A stretch of DNA of 64,000 nucleotides from Siphonodentalium dalli (GCA_032622095.1 CP136061.1:14897287-14961286); one strand, 5' to 3'; shown: positions 46,446 to 57,850, counted from the first letter of the stretch. The notes: generated from the sequence alone by a model not told the origin. Translations and numbers: made by a program.

Positions 46446-46965
46446 AGGTGCTCAATTCAATAATATGTCTGGTCTCCATACCACCAAGATACAACAACAA
46501 CATTACGACATTAAAGGTACTCAATCCGATCAGACAGTCCCCATACCACCAAGATACAACAACAACATTTCTTCAAAATACGCTTTAGTTATCAGAATAG
46601 ATGTATTGCAACAAAATAATGCTAACCACTGTCAACTATCGTATCAAATTTCCCAAAACTTGTTATTTATCAACATTTTGTTCAATAAAATATGGCCGTA
46701 TTATCACTAAAGTATCACGAAATTTGACCGTATTACCACTTAATTTTAGAGTTATCCATCTTCATCCGCAATTATGTCTCTGTTTGACCACGTGTTTCTG
46801 GGCCACATATTATTACACATCTCGAGAAATAACAAACTTCAAAAATCGATATCTGATCACTCTGAGCTTTGATGAGTGGGTTCATCGACTCGAATAAAAT
46901 ATTTTTACCCCCGAAGCCAAAGAAATAGTAATTTCGGAGCGTCTGGTCGGATTGAGTACCTTTAA
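46442..46965. mobile_element. TTAA-flanked MITE, AAAGGTACTCAATCCGA type
   Basis: TTAAAGGTACTCAATCCGAT (46511) and TCGGATTGAGTACCTTTAA (to 46965) are inverted ends bounded by TTAA. The first 69 bp are duplicated in tandem upstream (46442-46510, TTAAAGGTGCTCAATTC ... CCACCAAGATACAACAACAA). A second copy lies at 54342-54692 and a shortened one at 49846-49911. Non-coding. Its right TTAA is also the left TTAA of the next MITE. Confidence 0.82.
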
Positions 46966-47327
46966 CCCTTTACCCAACAAACCGGCCAAAACCGTCAAAT
47001 AACAGCCTAAATTATCTTGGGTCTGTCTCAATAAAACCATACAAATATGGATATCATTGGAACCGGCTCATTGACCACAGTGTGATGGTTACAGTTATGC
47101 CCTGTGCCAATGCATTCTCTTATATATGCGAGTCGACCATAGGTCGCCTCGCATATATAAGAGAATGCATTGGCCTAAAAAAAAATTATAATTTTTTCTT
47201 ACATTTTTTAACAATTAATATGTGTTAAACCAATGCATTCTCTTATATATGCGAGGCGACCTATGGTCGACTCGCATATATAAGAGAATGCATTGGCACA
47301 GGGCCGTTCTGTTGGGTAAAGGGTTAA
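46962..47327. mobile_element. TTAA-flanked MITE, CCCTTTACCC type, copy 3
   Basis: Same orientation and layout as 25950-26378. TTAACCCTTTACCCAACA at 46962, hairpin cassette at 47100-47303 with both hairpins complete and a short filler, TGTTGGGTAAAGGGTTAA to 47327. Inserted exactly at the right-end TTAA of the neighbouring MITE. Confidence 0.9.
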
Positions 47328-47423
47328 TACTAAAATCATGTTACGCATCAAAATATCTTACTTTGTTGTGAAATTCCACAGCTTTTTAAAACAAGACAAC
47401 ATCAAACCAGTAATTGTACATAT

Positions 47424-47690
47424 TTAACCCGTCCATGCTTAGACCTTCTACAATTTTTGCGAAATCACCGTGTCAATGCGTTACCTTATATAGGCGAGTC
47501 TTCAAGATGGAGCCTCGTATATATAAGAGAATACATTGGCCTAACAGTATTTACCTTGACCGCGTAAGTCAGTGCATTACCTTATGTACTCGAGGCTCCC
47601 TATGGGAGATTTGCATATATTTGCGTTTATAAGATAATGAACTTGCATCTGATCTTTAATGCTGCAACAGCGCAGCTCGCGTTTGTCCCC
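47424..47690. mobile_element. TTAA-flanked MITE, CCTTTCATG type, copy 3 (decayed)
   Basis: Left TTAACCCGTCCATGC (47424). The hairpins (about 47469-47536 and 47570-47640) are eroded: GCGAGTCTTCAAGATGGAGC and GAGGCTCCCTATGGGAGA. The right outer block CTTTAATGCTGCAACAGCGC (47653) is the reverse complement of the left block of the 45.5-kb copy, so this copy is inverted. The right terminus is not clear. Confidence 0.65.
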
Positions 47691-48055
47691 CAGATACTTA
47701 GTTTACATTTTTCAGACATACAACCTTCGAAATCGTGTACAACTGCATGTACCTCATGTTCGGAAATTACCTCGTGTTTCAATTCGTGGACACATTATAA
47801 AACATAACTTATTTCCTTCTTATAAAACATAACTTATTTTCTTGTGACCAATTTTCCTATTGACTGCTTTGTTTGTGTGATTTTATATAGAATCAGTTAA
47901 TTAATTATGACTGTTGCATGCATCATCGCATGCATACAATTCCCTCAATAATGTTTCACATCACATCGGATGTAATTAGCTTCAATCGATGATTCAAACA
48001 AAACAAAATTGTATTAATATTTCATCCGAGGCAACTTCAAGCGGTAGCATGAAAA
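47691..48055. other. Unassigned sequence
   Basis: A 23-bp duplication TTATAAAACATAACTTATTT near 47796-47840; nothing else. Confidence 0.4.
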
Positions 48056-48059
48056 ATCA

Positions 48060-49375
48060 CTGAACACAATGACGTGTCGACAGGGAGCTCCCCCAGCGGC
48101 AACATAAATAATATCACTGAACACAGGGACAGGCAGCTCCCCCAGCGTCAAAATAAATAATATCACTGAACCCGGGGACAGGCAGCTCCGCCAGCGTCAA
48201 CATAAATAATATCACTGAACACATGGACGTGTCGACAACATTGACACTATCACTGAATACAGGGACGTTACGACAGGGAGCTCCCTCAGCGGCAACATAA
48301 ATACTACCACCGAACACAGGGACGTGACGCCATGGAGTTCCCCCAGCGCCAACATAAATAATATCACTGAACACATGGGCGTGGCGTGACTAAATGTAGC
48401 TCCTCCAGCGGCGACATAAATACTATCACTGAAACAAGGGACAGGCGGTTCCCCCCATCGCTACAAAGATAATATCACTGAACACATGGTCGTGACGTGA
48501 CTAAATGGAGCTCCACCAGCGCCAACATAAATAATATCACTGAACACATTGGCGTGGCGTGACTAAATGTAGCTATTTCCAGCGGCAAAATAAATACTAT
48601 CACTGAAACAAGGGACAGGCGGTTCCCCCATCGCTACAAAGATAATATCACTGATCACATGGTCGTGACGTGACTAAATGGAGCTCCTCCAGCGGCAACA
48701 TAAATAATATCACTGAACACATGGACGTGACGTGACTAAATGGAGCTTCCCCAGCGGCAACATAAATAATATCACTGAACACATGGTCGTGACGTGACTA
48801 AATGGAGCTCCTCCAGCGGCAACATAAATAATATCACTGAACACATGGGCGTGGCGTGACTAAATGTAGCTCCTCCAGCGGCAACATAAATAATATCACT
48901 GAAACAAGGGACAGGCGGTTCCCCCATCGATACAAAGATAATATCACTGAACACATGGGCGTGACGTGACTAAATGGAGCTCCTCCAGCTGCAACATAAA
49001 TAATATCACTGAACACAGGGACAGGCAGCTCCCCCATCGATACAAAGATACTATCACTGAACACATGGACGTGACGTGACTAAATGGAGCTCCTCCAGCG
49101 TCAACATAAATAATATCACTGAACACATGGGCGTGACGTGACTAAATGGAGCTCCCCCACCGGCAACATAAATAATATCACTGAACACATGGCGTGACGT
49201 GACTAAATGGAGCTCCTCCAGCGGCAACATAAATAATATCACTGAACACATGGGCGTGACGTGACTAAATGGAGCTCCCCCACCGGCAACATAAATAATA
49301 TCACAGAACCCATGGCGTGACATGACTAAATGGAGCTCCTCCAGCGGCAACATAAATATTACTGAACACATGAAC
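48060..49375. repeat. 55-65 bp minisatellite, about 22 copies
   Basis: AACATAAATAATATCACTGA followed by ACACATGG(G/A)CGTGACGTG and ACTAAATGGAGCTCCTCCAGC repeat, with a second unit type carrying GGGACAGGC(A/G)G and CATCGATACAAAGAT. The two unit types are interspersed. Minus-strand frames of 60-108 codons through it are repeat artefacts. Confidence 0.95.
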
Positions 49376-49845
49376 ATCATGACTAGCAGGACACCACATT
49401 CTGGGAATGTATGGAATGCCTCAGTATAAGGTGTAATAAATGTATCCAGTCTCTTTGGAATTTAGTGCACTGTTAGAACTCCATAAGGTTAACATAGTAA
49501 TTTCGGGATCGTTAAGAGGGTGAAGAGGGTTCCGTGAGGTCTATTTGTTCAAACAATGCTAAATTCCTCATTGTTCAACATGACCCGGCACCGCCATGGT
49601 GCCTCTGGCCGCTTCAGTCGCGAGAAAACCGTGCTGGAAAATTATAGTAGTTTTACTTGTTAAGCGGTCGGTAGCCACACGAGACGTGGTTGTACTGTTC
49701 GGTCTCTGTGGATGGACGTTTAACATTTAAAAGTGTGTTTCGTATGGGATTATCACATGATATCTATTTACGCCAAAGGTATAGCTAGTAACTCATGAAG
49801 CATTTATTTTAGGCAATTAATCGATTATGATAATTGAAGTGGCAT
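49376..49845. other. Unassigned sequence
   Basis: Nothing recognised. Confidence 0.4.
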
Positions 49846-49911
49846 TCAAAAAATGTTGTTGTTGGAATCCGATTATATGGGCGCCATCGAATCGGATTGA
49901 GTACCTTTAAC
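49846..49911. mobile_element. Internally deleted AAAGGTACTCAATCCGA MITE
   Basis: AAAATGTTGTTGTTGGAATCC followed shortly by ATCGGATTGAGTACCTTTAA (to 49911) matches the end and near-end of the 46.5-kb element with the middle missing. Confidence 0.65.
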
Positions 49912-50390
49912 GGTGGCTATAGCTGCCTACAATTTACCCATGTTTTTTCAGGCATTGTAGATGGAAATTATTTGTTGTCACGTGGTGACTTTCTTTTGTC
50001 ATTGGAGGCTTTGGTTGAGTTTCTTGTATCTTTGTTCCCTTCCCATTTTTCATTGAGGTTATAGGCACCGACGTTACTTTTGGTTTCTTTGACTGCGACA
50101 TCAACTGTTGGCATATTCGTCTACAACTCTACATGCGTACTACTCTCAGCATTGCATGAAGTATTGTGCATTGTTTATTTTTCTTTGGCGTAATATTTTA
50201 ATGTATTGATAAAGGTTTGTAGAATGAATGATAATTGAAAAATTCAATCTTTGCTCTGGTTGATAATGATTTAGTCGACACTGAGCGCCTTCATGTTGTG
50301 TATGTGTAAACAAAGGGATTCTCACCATTGTTTCCGAGTTTTCGCTCTATTGTTGATTTGTGAAATTATGATCAGGGGGTGCAGCTGAGT
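49912..50390. other. Unassigned sequence
   Basis: A TTTTTTCAG acceptor-like site near 49952 is not followed by a convincing exon. Confidence 0.4.
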
Positions 50391-50393
50391 TGG

Positions 50394-50635
50394 TAATTAT
50401 AAAGGGGACCATGTAGCCACGCCCCTTAACATAGAGCTAACAATTCTAAAGGGGACCATGTAGCCACGCCCCTTAACATAGAGCTAACAATTATAAAGGG
50501 GACCATGTAGCCACGCCCCTTAACATAGAGCTAACAATTCTAAAGGGGACCATGTAGCCACGCCCCTTAACATAGAGCTAACAATTCTAAAGGGGACCAT
50601 GTAGCCACGCCCCTTAACATAGAGCTAACAATTTG
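50394..50635. repeat. 47-bp minisatellite, 5 copies
   Basis: AAAGGGGACCATGTAGCCAC, GCCCCTTAACATAGAGCTAA and CAATTCT repeat with an exact 47-bp period, nearly invariant. Note the embedded CCCCTTAA. Confidence 0.95.
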
Positions 50636-51195
50636 TAATCATGACAAACGATACTTAAAGATTCCGTTAGAAGTTATATGAATTAACCAACTTATTTTCT
50701 GGACTTCCTCTCAACGTGCTCGACCCTTAAAAACATCCTACCTAATGAACCTTCAAATTAATCTTGAGTGTATTAGACCATAATATTAGCATACTATGTG
50801 TTTACCAATGGTTTATCCATTTAGCCACCGCTCGCTAGTAGTCGAACAGACAGGTTACACGGAAGTCTTTACTTGCCACGCTATAGAATGGGGAAACCGC
50901 GTAGCCAGATTATAATGGCGGCCGGTCGGCACAGTGTCTTTACAAATTGTAAATTAGGGTCGACACCTGTACAGAGAGGTGCCGAACTGTTCCGAAAAAT
51001 GTTCGAATTGCTCTAATAAGTTCCGATGCCGTTATGTTTGCTATGTCGCCGACATATATAGGGTGTCAATTCCTGAACACGCCGGTATTGATTGCATACA
51101 CGTGCGTTTATATTTCACAAATTATTGTACGTGTTATTTCACACGTTATCGTTTATCTCAGATCGAACATCAGTTATATGTAAAATTTATCAAGA
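50636..51195. other. Unassigned sequence
   Basis: An 84-codon frame (50979-51233) runs into the next array and has no splice support; judged chance. Confidence 0.4.
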
Positions 51196-51690
51196 TTGCA
51201 CGCGATAGTTATAAGTTATGTCAATTATTGTAAATGGTTGCTAAGTTTAAATATAGTATTGTAAATTGGTTGTACGTGCTATTTATAAGGTATATGGATT
51301 ATTGTAAACGGGTTGTACGCGCTATTTATATGTTATGTCGATTATTGTAAATGGATTGTACGCGATATTTATAAGTTATGTCGATAATTGTAAATGGGTC
51401 GTACGTGCTATTTATAAGGTATTCCCAATTCGACGTTACAATAAACAACTCAAAATATTGCAAATAAGCCGATCCATAGTCGGACTAGAATGTGGATTAT
51501 TGTAAATGGGTTGTACGCGCTATTTATAAGTTATGTCGAATATTGTAAATGGGTTGTACGCGCTATTTATAAGTTATGTCGATTATTGTAAATGAGTTGT
51601 ACGCGCTATTTATAAATTATGTCGATTATTGTAAATGGATTGTACGCGATATTTATAAGTTATGTCGATTATTGTAAATGGGTTGCCGAG
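51196..51690. repeat. 44-bp minisatellite, about 10 copies
   Basis: GGTTGTACGCGCTATTTATA and AGTTATGTCGATTATTGTAA repeat, interrupted by about 70 unrelated bp at 51424-51493. Degenerate at its left edge. Confidence 0.92.
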
Positions 51691-52450
51691 TTTAAATATT
51701 ACTGTAAATCAATGCCTGCGTGATTAGGTTGTCGAATTTACTAGTATGTTGTCATATATCCATCGATGGTAATCTTATATATTATATACATGATGAATGT
51801 GAAACAAAGAGTGTATTTATTAGACTACAACATTGGCATAGTGTTTGTGATTTTCTTATGATTACCTGTCTATTGTTTTCATCAATTTATTTTTCTCCCA
51901 AAACTTAGTATATAATCATTCACTTTTAAATCCAACAATATGTCCTACGTAGCACATGCAGGTTATTGTTAGCTATAAATACAAAAGGTATGTTACACCA
52001 TCACAGTAAACAGCACCTGCATAAGTATAGATATTTACATGTATTCTGAAAATGTAGTACATAACATTGCACATGTTTGGCATACAAGTATTCCGTAAAT
52101 ATTATTTAGTATTGTAAAAACTGTGTTTAATACGCGAATGCTGACCAGACATGTGTCATGTTATGTCACATACCTAATAGTATGCTTATTTGTGTAAATC
52201 ATATAGTGAGTAAAATTAATTGTATACCGCCAATCCACGCCGTACATAATCACGTAAACATGCCAATTTTTAAGATTGTCGCTCGATGCTAACAATAATG
52301 AATAATCCCTCAATTGTAATATATTGCATTATGTAATTATCATATATATATACCTAACAACAGGAGGGACTCAATTATAAATAATACATATACCCAACAT
52401 TTCAATTTCATTATAGTTATTATTATAACTAATGGATATTTAATATATAG
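51691..52450. other. Unassigned AT-rich sequence
   Basis: Nothing recognised. Confidence 0.45.
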
Positions 52451-52599
52451 AGGATCTCACATGAGTTTCGATTTTATACGGAATTTATCAACCGAGTTCA
52501 CTAAATTCGATTTGAGCCGAGGTTTACCGAGGCTCAAATAGAATTTAGTGGACGACATTGATAAATTACGTATAAAATAGAACGAGTTTGAGATACCTT
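52451..52599. repeat. Long hairpin, about 145 bp
   Basis: TTTTATACGGAATTTATCAA (52473) mirrors TTGATAAATTACGTATAAAA, and ACTAAATTCGATTTGAGCC mirrors GGCTCAAATAGAATTTAGT; loop near 52525. Outer GGATCTCACATGAGTTTCG pairs weakly with the right end. Confidence 0.93.
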
Positions 52600-52604
52600 T
52601 TATC

Positions 52605-52770
52605 ACATGATCACATAAACGCGAAGCAACGCGAAGTATTCATCGAAGACAACAATCATAAACTTCAGCTCGTTTAAATAATGGCGTGACGTCATCGCAT
52701 GCGCTAATATTACACGCGTGTTTTACCAATTATTATTAAGCTGGTTTTGTGGATTATTTATGTGATAAAA
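52605..52770 (-). repeat. Dispersed repeat with CRE, mate of 40.6 kb
   Basis: Reverse complement of about 40610-40750: ATCATAAACTTCAGC, GCGTGACGTCATCGCATGCG, TTAAGCTGGTTTTGTGGATT. A perfect TGACGTCA (52687-52694) is kept in both copies. Confidence 0.82.
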
Positions 52771-53540
52771 CTAAATAACACAACATTCATAAAACCATTC
52801 ACTTCACAATCTTTTTTCTCTTCTTCCTTTCTACAGTCTCAAAAAAAACGAGACAAATACTGTTTTATTACAAACCATGAACTGTAATATTATTATCATA
52901 ATGTATTTGTCTTTGTTCAAATAAAAATTTATAAAAAAAACAAAACAAAAACAACAAAAAACCTATAAATACAAATATCTGGCATGAATTAGTTAGATAT
53001 TCCAGCTGCGTGTCTCGATACTCATGTTTGTAATTTAATTGTAAACAGACTGAGATATATGTGAGGTTGGAACATTCTTCACACAACGCTACCTTAACTG
53101 CAATTGTAAGTTGATGATAATGCCGTTGTACATCAAGTCACGTGAACATTTCGCGGATTCGACAGATCTCGTGTCTGGCGAGACTTCACTAATTGTACAT
53201 TATCTGTCAAGGATTGATTTATATACATCATGTTCATATTATGAATGCTCTGCGCCCAGCAGTCAGATCTGGGTCATTGCGTGACATCCGTGATATATGA
53301 CAGATAATCGGATTTCTCGGGATTGTGCCTTCATTAGGTTTGTCATTCGTGGCATTATATCGCATTACAGGCTTTTTGCTGACCTTAGAACTCCAAATCC
53401 GCCTCATCCTGCCTCATATTGATATATACGGGTTCGGTTCCGAGCGGATAGCACGTCCAGGGAAGTGGCTAGAGGGTCGACGCGCCCCACAATTGGACAT
53501 TTCAAGGTGGACATCTTCGAATATTATAAACATCCCTGTC
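52771..53540. other. Unassigned sequence
   Basis: Nothing recognised. Confidence 0.4.
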
Positions 53541-53615
53541 AAAACATAACAAAAGTTACCAGGTTTTGAACTGGCGGAGTGTGATCTACGGGCGTAGATT
53601 CGTGGCATGATATAC
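53525..53615. mobile_element. Foldback family F end fragment
   Basis: AACATCCCTGTCAAAACAT, CCAGGTTTTGAACTGGCGGA and CGTGGCATGATATAC match the right arm of the 43.3-kb foldback element. Confidence 0.65.
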
Positions 53616-53707
53616 TCCCACTCCCATCCATAAAATATAAACTAAGTTCTATTCAAAAAAATACATAGCGCTTCCCAAATGAGCATGGGGGTATATGTAA
53701 TGCAGCA

Positions 53708-53985
53708 ATGTGCAGTTATTGGCAGTGGCCGCTCACTGCAGTCCCATATCGCGTGGGACTAAGATAGGTCGCCTCCCTTTATAATTTTTTTCTTACATTC
53801 TTTAAACAAATTTTATAATTTCTTCTTAAATTGTATAACAATTTTTATAATTTTTTCTTACATTCTTTACAAGTTTTTTTATAATTTGTATCAATTTTTT
53901 TTTCTTACATTTTTTAACAATAATACAAAATAATATAACATTTGGCCGCTAACTGCAGTCATATGTCGCGTGGGAGTAAGGCAGT
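53708..53985. mobile_element. Hairpin-ended element with cassette filler
   Basis: GGCCGCTCACTGCAGTCCCATATCGCGTGGGA at the left and a similar GGCCGCTAACTGCAGTCATA block at the right (53943) flank TTTTTTCTTACATTCTTTA filler as in the hairpin cassettes; TAGGTCGCCTCCC at 53766 is a relic of a cassette hairpin. Confidence 0.55.
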
Positions 53986-54341
53986 GCGGTATAGCTGAAA
54001 TATCGACATCTAACTGAATAAGAATTTCCTACACATAAGCACGAGAGCATGCACCAGGATGTTACTTATTCCAATTATAAACCATCAGTGCCAGATGTAT
54101 AACACAATGCACCATCCGTACTGGATAACCGAGCACAATAGATGGTATATAAAGTCGAATAGAGAAATACGTATTAATAACTGAGAGCTAACTAGACAAA
54201 TAATTATTGGAAAATAGCAATGCGCTGACATTTAGCTTTTTGCAACAGAAGAAAATTGTTCAGCTTGATCGATTAGCTGATCGAACAACAATAGACGTGC
54301 ATAGATTGCAGATATGTTGTCGGTATAAGGAAGATTGTGGT

Positions 54342-54692
54342 TAAAGGTACCCAATCCGAGTAATTGCCCAAAAATAATGCTAAACACAGTCAACTATAGC
54401 ATAAAATTGCCTATTCAACGAAATGTTGCCGGTTTGTCAAATATCTGACAAAAAAGCCACTTGAGTTTAGAGTTATCATTTTCATCCCCAATTTGGTCAG
54501 AGAAAGTCTTCTCGTCGACTGTTTACTGGCCACTTTAAATTATCGGTGGTGAAAAATAGTAAAATTCAAACATCGATATCTGATCACTCTGAACGTTTAT
54601 GTATGGGTTCCTCGACTCCAATCAAATATGATTTACCCCCGAAGCTAAGGAAATAGTAATCTGCGAGCATTAATTCAGATTATTCATCTTTA
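54342..54692. mobile_element. AAAGGTACTCAATCCGA MITE, copy 2
   Basis: Begins TTAAAGGTACCCAATCCGAG; shared blocks with the 46.5-kb copy include TTTAGAGTTATC, ATCGATATCTGATCACTCTG and ACCCCCGAAGC. The right end ATTCATCTTTAAC is mutated. Confidence 0.75.
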
Positions 54693-54744
54693 ACATTATG
54701 GATATATAGAAGTATAACATATATGCATCTTTAACATGCATGCT

Positions 54745-55586
54745 CGTGTGGTCCTGCTAGTGTCCTATGATGCTGGGTCCTGCTGAATAGCTATGGTGCA
54801 TATATGCCAAACTGATGCCGTTACCAACAAGTATCGTTTCTAAAGTTGTAATTTTCGCTGTGTTTGGCCAATCGAGCGATTTGAGAACAAGCCAGTGTCT
54901 GCATGCATGAAACAATCAAGAACATATATAGAACATATATGACCTTTGAACCTTTGAAAACAATAATTATGGCTGCGCTGCATGGTGTTTCCAAAACGAC
55001 GTAAATATAAATCTTAGATAATTTGCAATTCCCTATTCGCCAATGCCAAGACTGTTGTATGCTGTGTTCTCTCTTGGTAACAGTAGGGACCACCAATCGT
55101 GGGACAATTTTGTGAGCTAAATTTTGTCACTTGACTTGGTGAATATTTCGGATACTTTGTAATTTTATGATCAGGCATGTTACATATATGATGCAAATTG
55201 TTTAATAAAGTGGTATTTATGGCATATTACGAGCCTATGTGGTGTAGAGATACCAAGGAGCGGATGATCTACGGTTTATAACAAGTCGACATCATCCCAT
55301 TTTATATCTCAAATTAAAAAAATGTGATCATTAATACATTTTTCTCCAAAAAAATGGTGATGGACAGAAATAGGCCACTTAAAAAAAAATGCCCATATGT
55401 ATTTGAATATTGTATACACATAATGGCTTTTCCTGGATATGAACACCTCGACAATACAAATATATAAAATGTAACGGTACGTTTTCTTAACAGCATGCAT
55501 CAGGTTTCCTTAAAATTATCATATAGCAATTCAGCAGGAACCACCAACATTATAGCACATTAGCAGGACCATTTGATCAGAGGTGG
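54745..55586. mobile_element. Long-inverted-end element, copy 2 with extra interior
   Basis: Left arm TGGGTCCTGCTGAATAGCTA (54773), right arm GCAATTCAGCAGGAACC (55527), as in 38407-38931. The interior is about 320 bp longer, with sequence at about 55000-55400 absent from the other copy. Several short minus-strand frames, none convincing as a transposase. Confidence 0.72.
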
Positions 55587-55635
55587 TTCTTTGCAAAATA
55601 TACTGACAACAATACTACATTCTTTGAGTGTACGA

Positions 55636-55873
55636 TTAAAACCCTTTCGTGACGGGACATGCGCTGGTGCAGCATTAAAAACCATGTGCCTGTGCATTAT
55701 CTTACATATGGGTAGTCTTGCATATATAAGGTAATGCACTGGCTTACAAGGTCAATGTAAATACTGTTAGGCCAATGCATTCTCTTATATATGTGAGGCT
55801 CCATATGGGCTACTCGCGTATATGAGCGAATGCACAGGCTATCCAGGAAGCTCCAGTCATCAAAGAGTCAAAG
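55636..55873. mobile_element. TTAA-flanked MITE, CCTTTCATG type, copy 4 (decayed)
   Basis: TTAAAACCCTTTCGTGA at 55636, CATGCGCTGGTGCAGC outer block, damaged hairpins (GTGAGGCTCCATATGGGCTA at the right one), and a right end CTCCAGTCATCAAAGAGTCA that has lost the TTAA. Confidence 0.65.
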
Positions 55874-55924
55874 ACTAGAGTTTTGACGAAGTCTTATTCG
55901 TGTATAAATAGTCATGTTGCTTAA

Positions 55925-56375
55925 CATTCATACATATCCCAGACTTTCACCACCGCATAAGTGTGATAATAACGTACACATATCTAATTAATATCACCAA
56001 TAATGGTTGTATGTTGGCACACACAACCCGATTATAACCAACACAGAAGTGTGTTACGTTGGCAGCTAATATCGTACACTCATTCATATTCATACCAATG
56101 ACGTTCATACCACGACATAAGGATGTTCAGACTACCACAGAGGGGTATTAACACCATATAATAGTGTTATGTTGGTACACACATTCCAGATTCAAACACC
56201 ACATATGGGTGTTGGCAACTAATATCGTACACACATACCAGTTTTATACCACCACATAATGGTGTTATGTTGGCACGCACATCCCAGATTCATACCACCA
56301 TACTACAACAGAAGCGTCATCATGCCACCACATAAGGGTGTTCATACCACCATACAAGGTTCAATAGTCCCACAT
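55925..56375. repeat. Degenerate array, CATACCACCACATAA motif
   Basis: ACACACATCCCAGATTCA, ACCACCACATAAGGGTG and GTGTTATGTTGGCAC recur irregularly with 55-75 bp spacing; much decayed. Confidence 0.7.
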
Positions 56376-56509
56376 AGGACTGTTTAATAATCAGCGCTTA
56401 TGCCCATGTAGAGCGTATTTGAGTTTCCAAATACTGCCAATATGAGCTTATTTCTCAAAGGTTTAACATAATCCCGTATTGTGCTTATATTCACGACAAC
56501 TGGTTGATA

Positions 56510-56605
56510 TACCATGGTACGTATATACAGGCAGATATAACAAGGTATGCATATACTGGCTGATATAGCATGGTACGTTTATACGTACTGATATAACATG
56601 GCACG
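56510..56605. repeat. About 37-bp repeat, 3 copies
   Basis: GATATAACATGG(T/C)ACGTATAT and variants repeat three times. Confidence 0.8.
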
Positions 56606-57247
56606 TATATTGAATTGAATATATTTTATTATAGTGACATGTGTATAAATATAATACATATGCTTACAAATGTTATATTATATGTCCAATACACCCGGCC
56701 GTTCAGGCCTATGAGTCACTTTAATTCCAATATTTACATTAAATTACATTGCGTGGTGTCGAAACTATATGGATTGTCTCCTCTCGATAGATTTATATAC
56801 CAATTTTGAGGGCTGGTGTGGAAAGTTAGACATTAGATAACCAGCCATGAAACTACGAGTATTTACACCATTTATCCAGACATTTATCTTTGCGAAGAAA
56901 TCAACTCTGATGACATCGTACGCTCCACATGAAAAAATGAAATGGAGTTCATCCTCAGCAATGTTCCTATACTCAGTATACTGGTAATTTCTGTATGGAA
57001 ATAAATGTTACAAAATATATTTCCCAATTTCGGAAAGTCTGATAGCCCACAATCACCTGTCAATAGCCGCGTAACCACGCCCATATATAATTATAGAATT
57101 GACTGCAAAAGTCAATCACGAATGAATGTTGAAATTGTTAGATATATGATAGCAACTCTTTACCAAACATTGTTCCCTGTATAATCTCCATAACAGATGG
57201 TCATAATTTCACCGTATCTCCCGAACTCTTTGGTTTTTCTTCTATAG
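56606..57247 (+). other. Intronic sequence, no feature
   Basis: Nothing recognised apart from the pyrimidine-rich acceptor region at its end. Confidence 0.4.
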
Positions 57248-57324
57248 GAATGTGGAGAAAGTTCACCACAAGCCTTGTCAGAAGACGATATGTCCAGCAA
57301 CTCACCAGACGAGACTGAAAACAG
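57248..57324 (+). CDS. Internal exon, acidic Ser-rich (unknown protein)
   Basis: Lies between a good acceptor (GGTTTTTCTTCTATAG) and the donor AACAG then GTGAGC (57325). Entry phase is 0; 25 codons plus two bases, so it exits in phase 2 and must continue beyond this window. The peptide starts ECGESSPQALSEDDMSSNSP, acidic and Ser/Pro-rich with several casein-kinase-2-like sites, matching the style of the exon at 44879. The phase fits a direct 44879-to-57248 junction with a 12.3-kb intron full of MITEs and arrays. The other two frames contain stops. Family not recognised. Confidence 0.6.
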
Positions 57325-57605
57325 GTGAGCAAGCCGGTAGTGAAAATGCTATATTTCTTTCCAGACACGAATGAAATCTTTTATGTATCCAAACAAAAAA
57401 CAGCAGGTATTTTTATGACCGTATGCGCCTTATTAATGTTCATGGTACATGTATGTACATTATGCGACACTTTCACCTTTAACAGTACAAACAATTGAAC
57501 AATATAGTCAGAAAGAAAGTCCATTATGTATACTGGGCGTATTGATTCGCGATCATGCAGCCAGCTACATTGAAATAACGAAAGCTGCAGTGAAATAACG
57601 AACTC
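57325..57605. other. Intronic sequence, no feature
   Basis: No feature recognised. Confidence 0.4.
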
Positions 57606-57609
57606 GTAT

Positions 57610-57850
57610 TTCACTGTGGCTACTAATAGACACATGTGACGATCTAGGTTTCGGTAATGTCCTCTATTTCACTGTGGCTACTAATAGACACATGTGACGA
57701 TCTAGGTTTCGGTAATGTCCTCTATTTCACTGTGGCTACTAATAGACACATGTGACTACCTAGGTTTCGGTAATGTCCTCTATTTCACTGTGGCCACTAA
57801 TAGACACATGTGACGATCTAGGTTTCGGTAATGTCCTCTATTGTTTCGGT
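57610..57850. repeat. 58-bp minisatellite, 4 copies
   Basis: CACTGTGGCTACTAATAGAC, ACATGTGACGATCTAGGTTT and CGGTAATGTCCTCTATTT repeat at 57612, 57670, 57728 and 57786 with an exact 58-bp period. Confidence 0.96.

Noticed and set aside
50979-51233. 84-codon Cys-rich frame
   Set aside because: Its second half lies in the 44-bp minisatellite, and there is no splice or start support.
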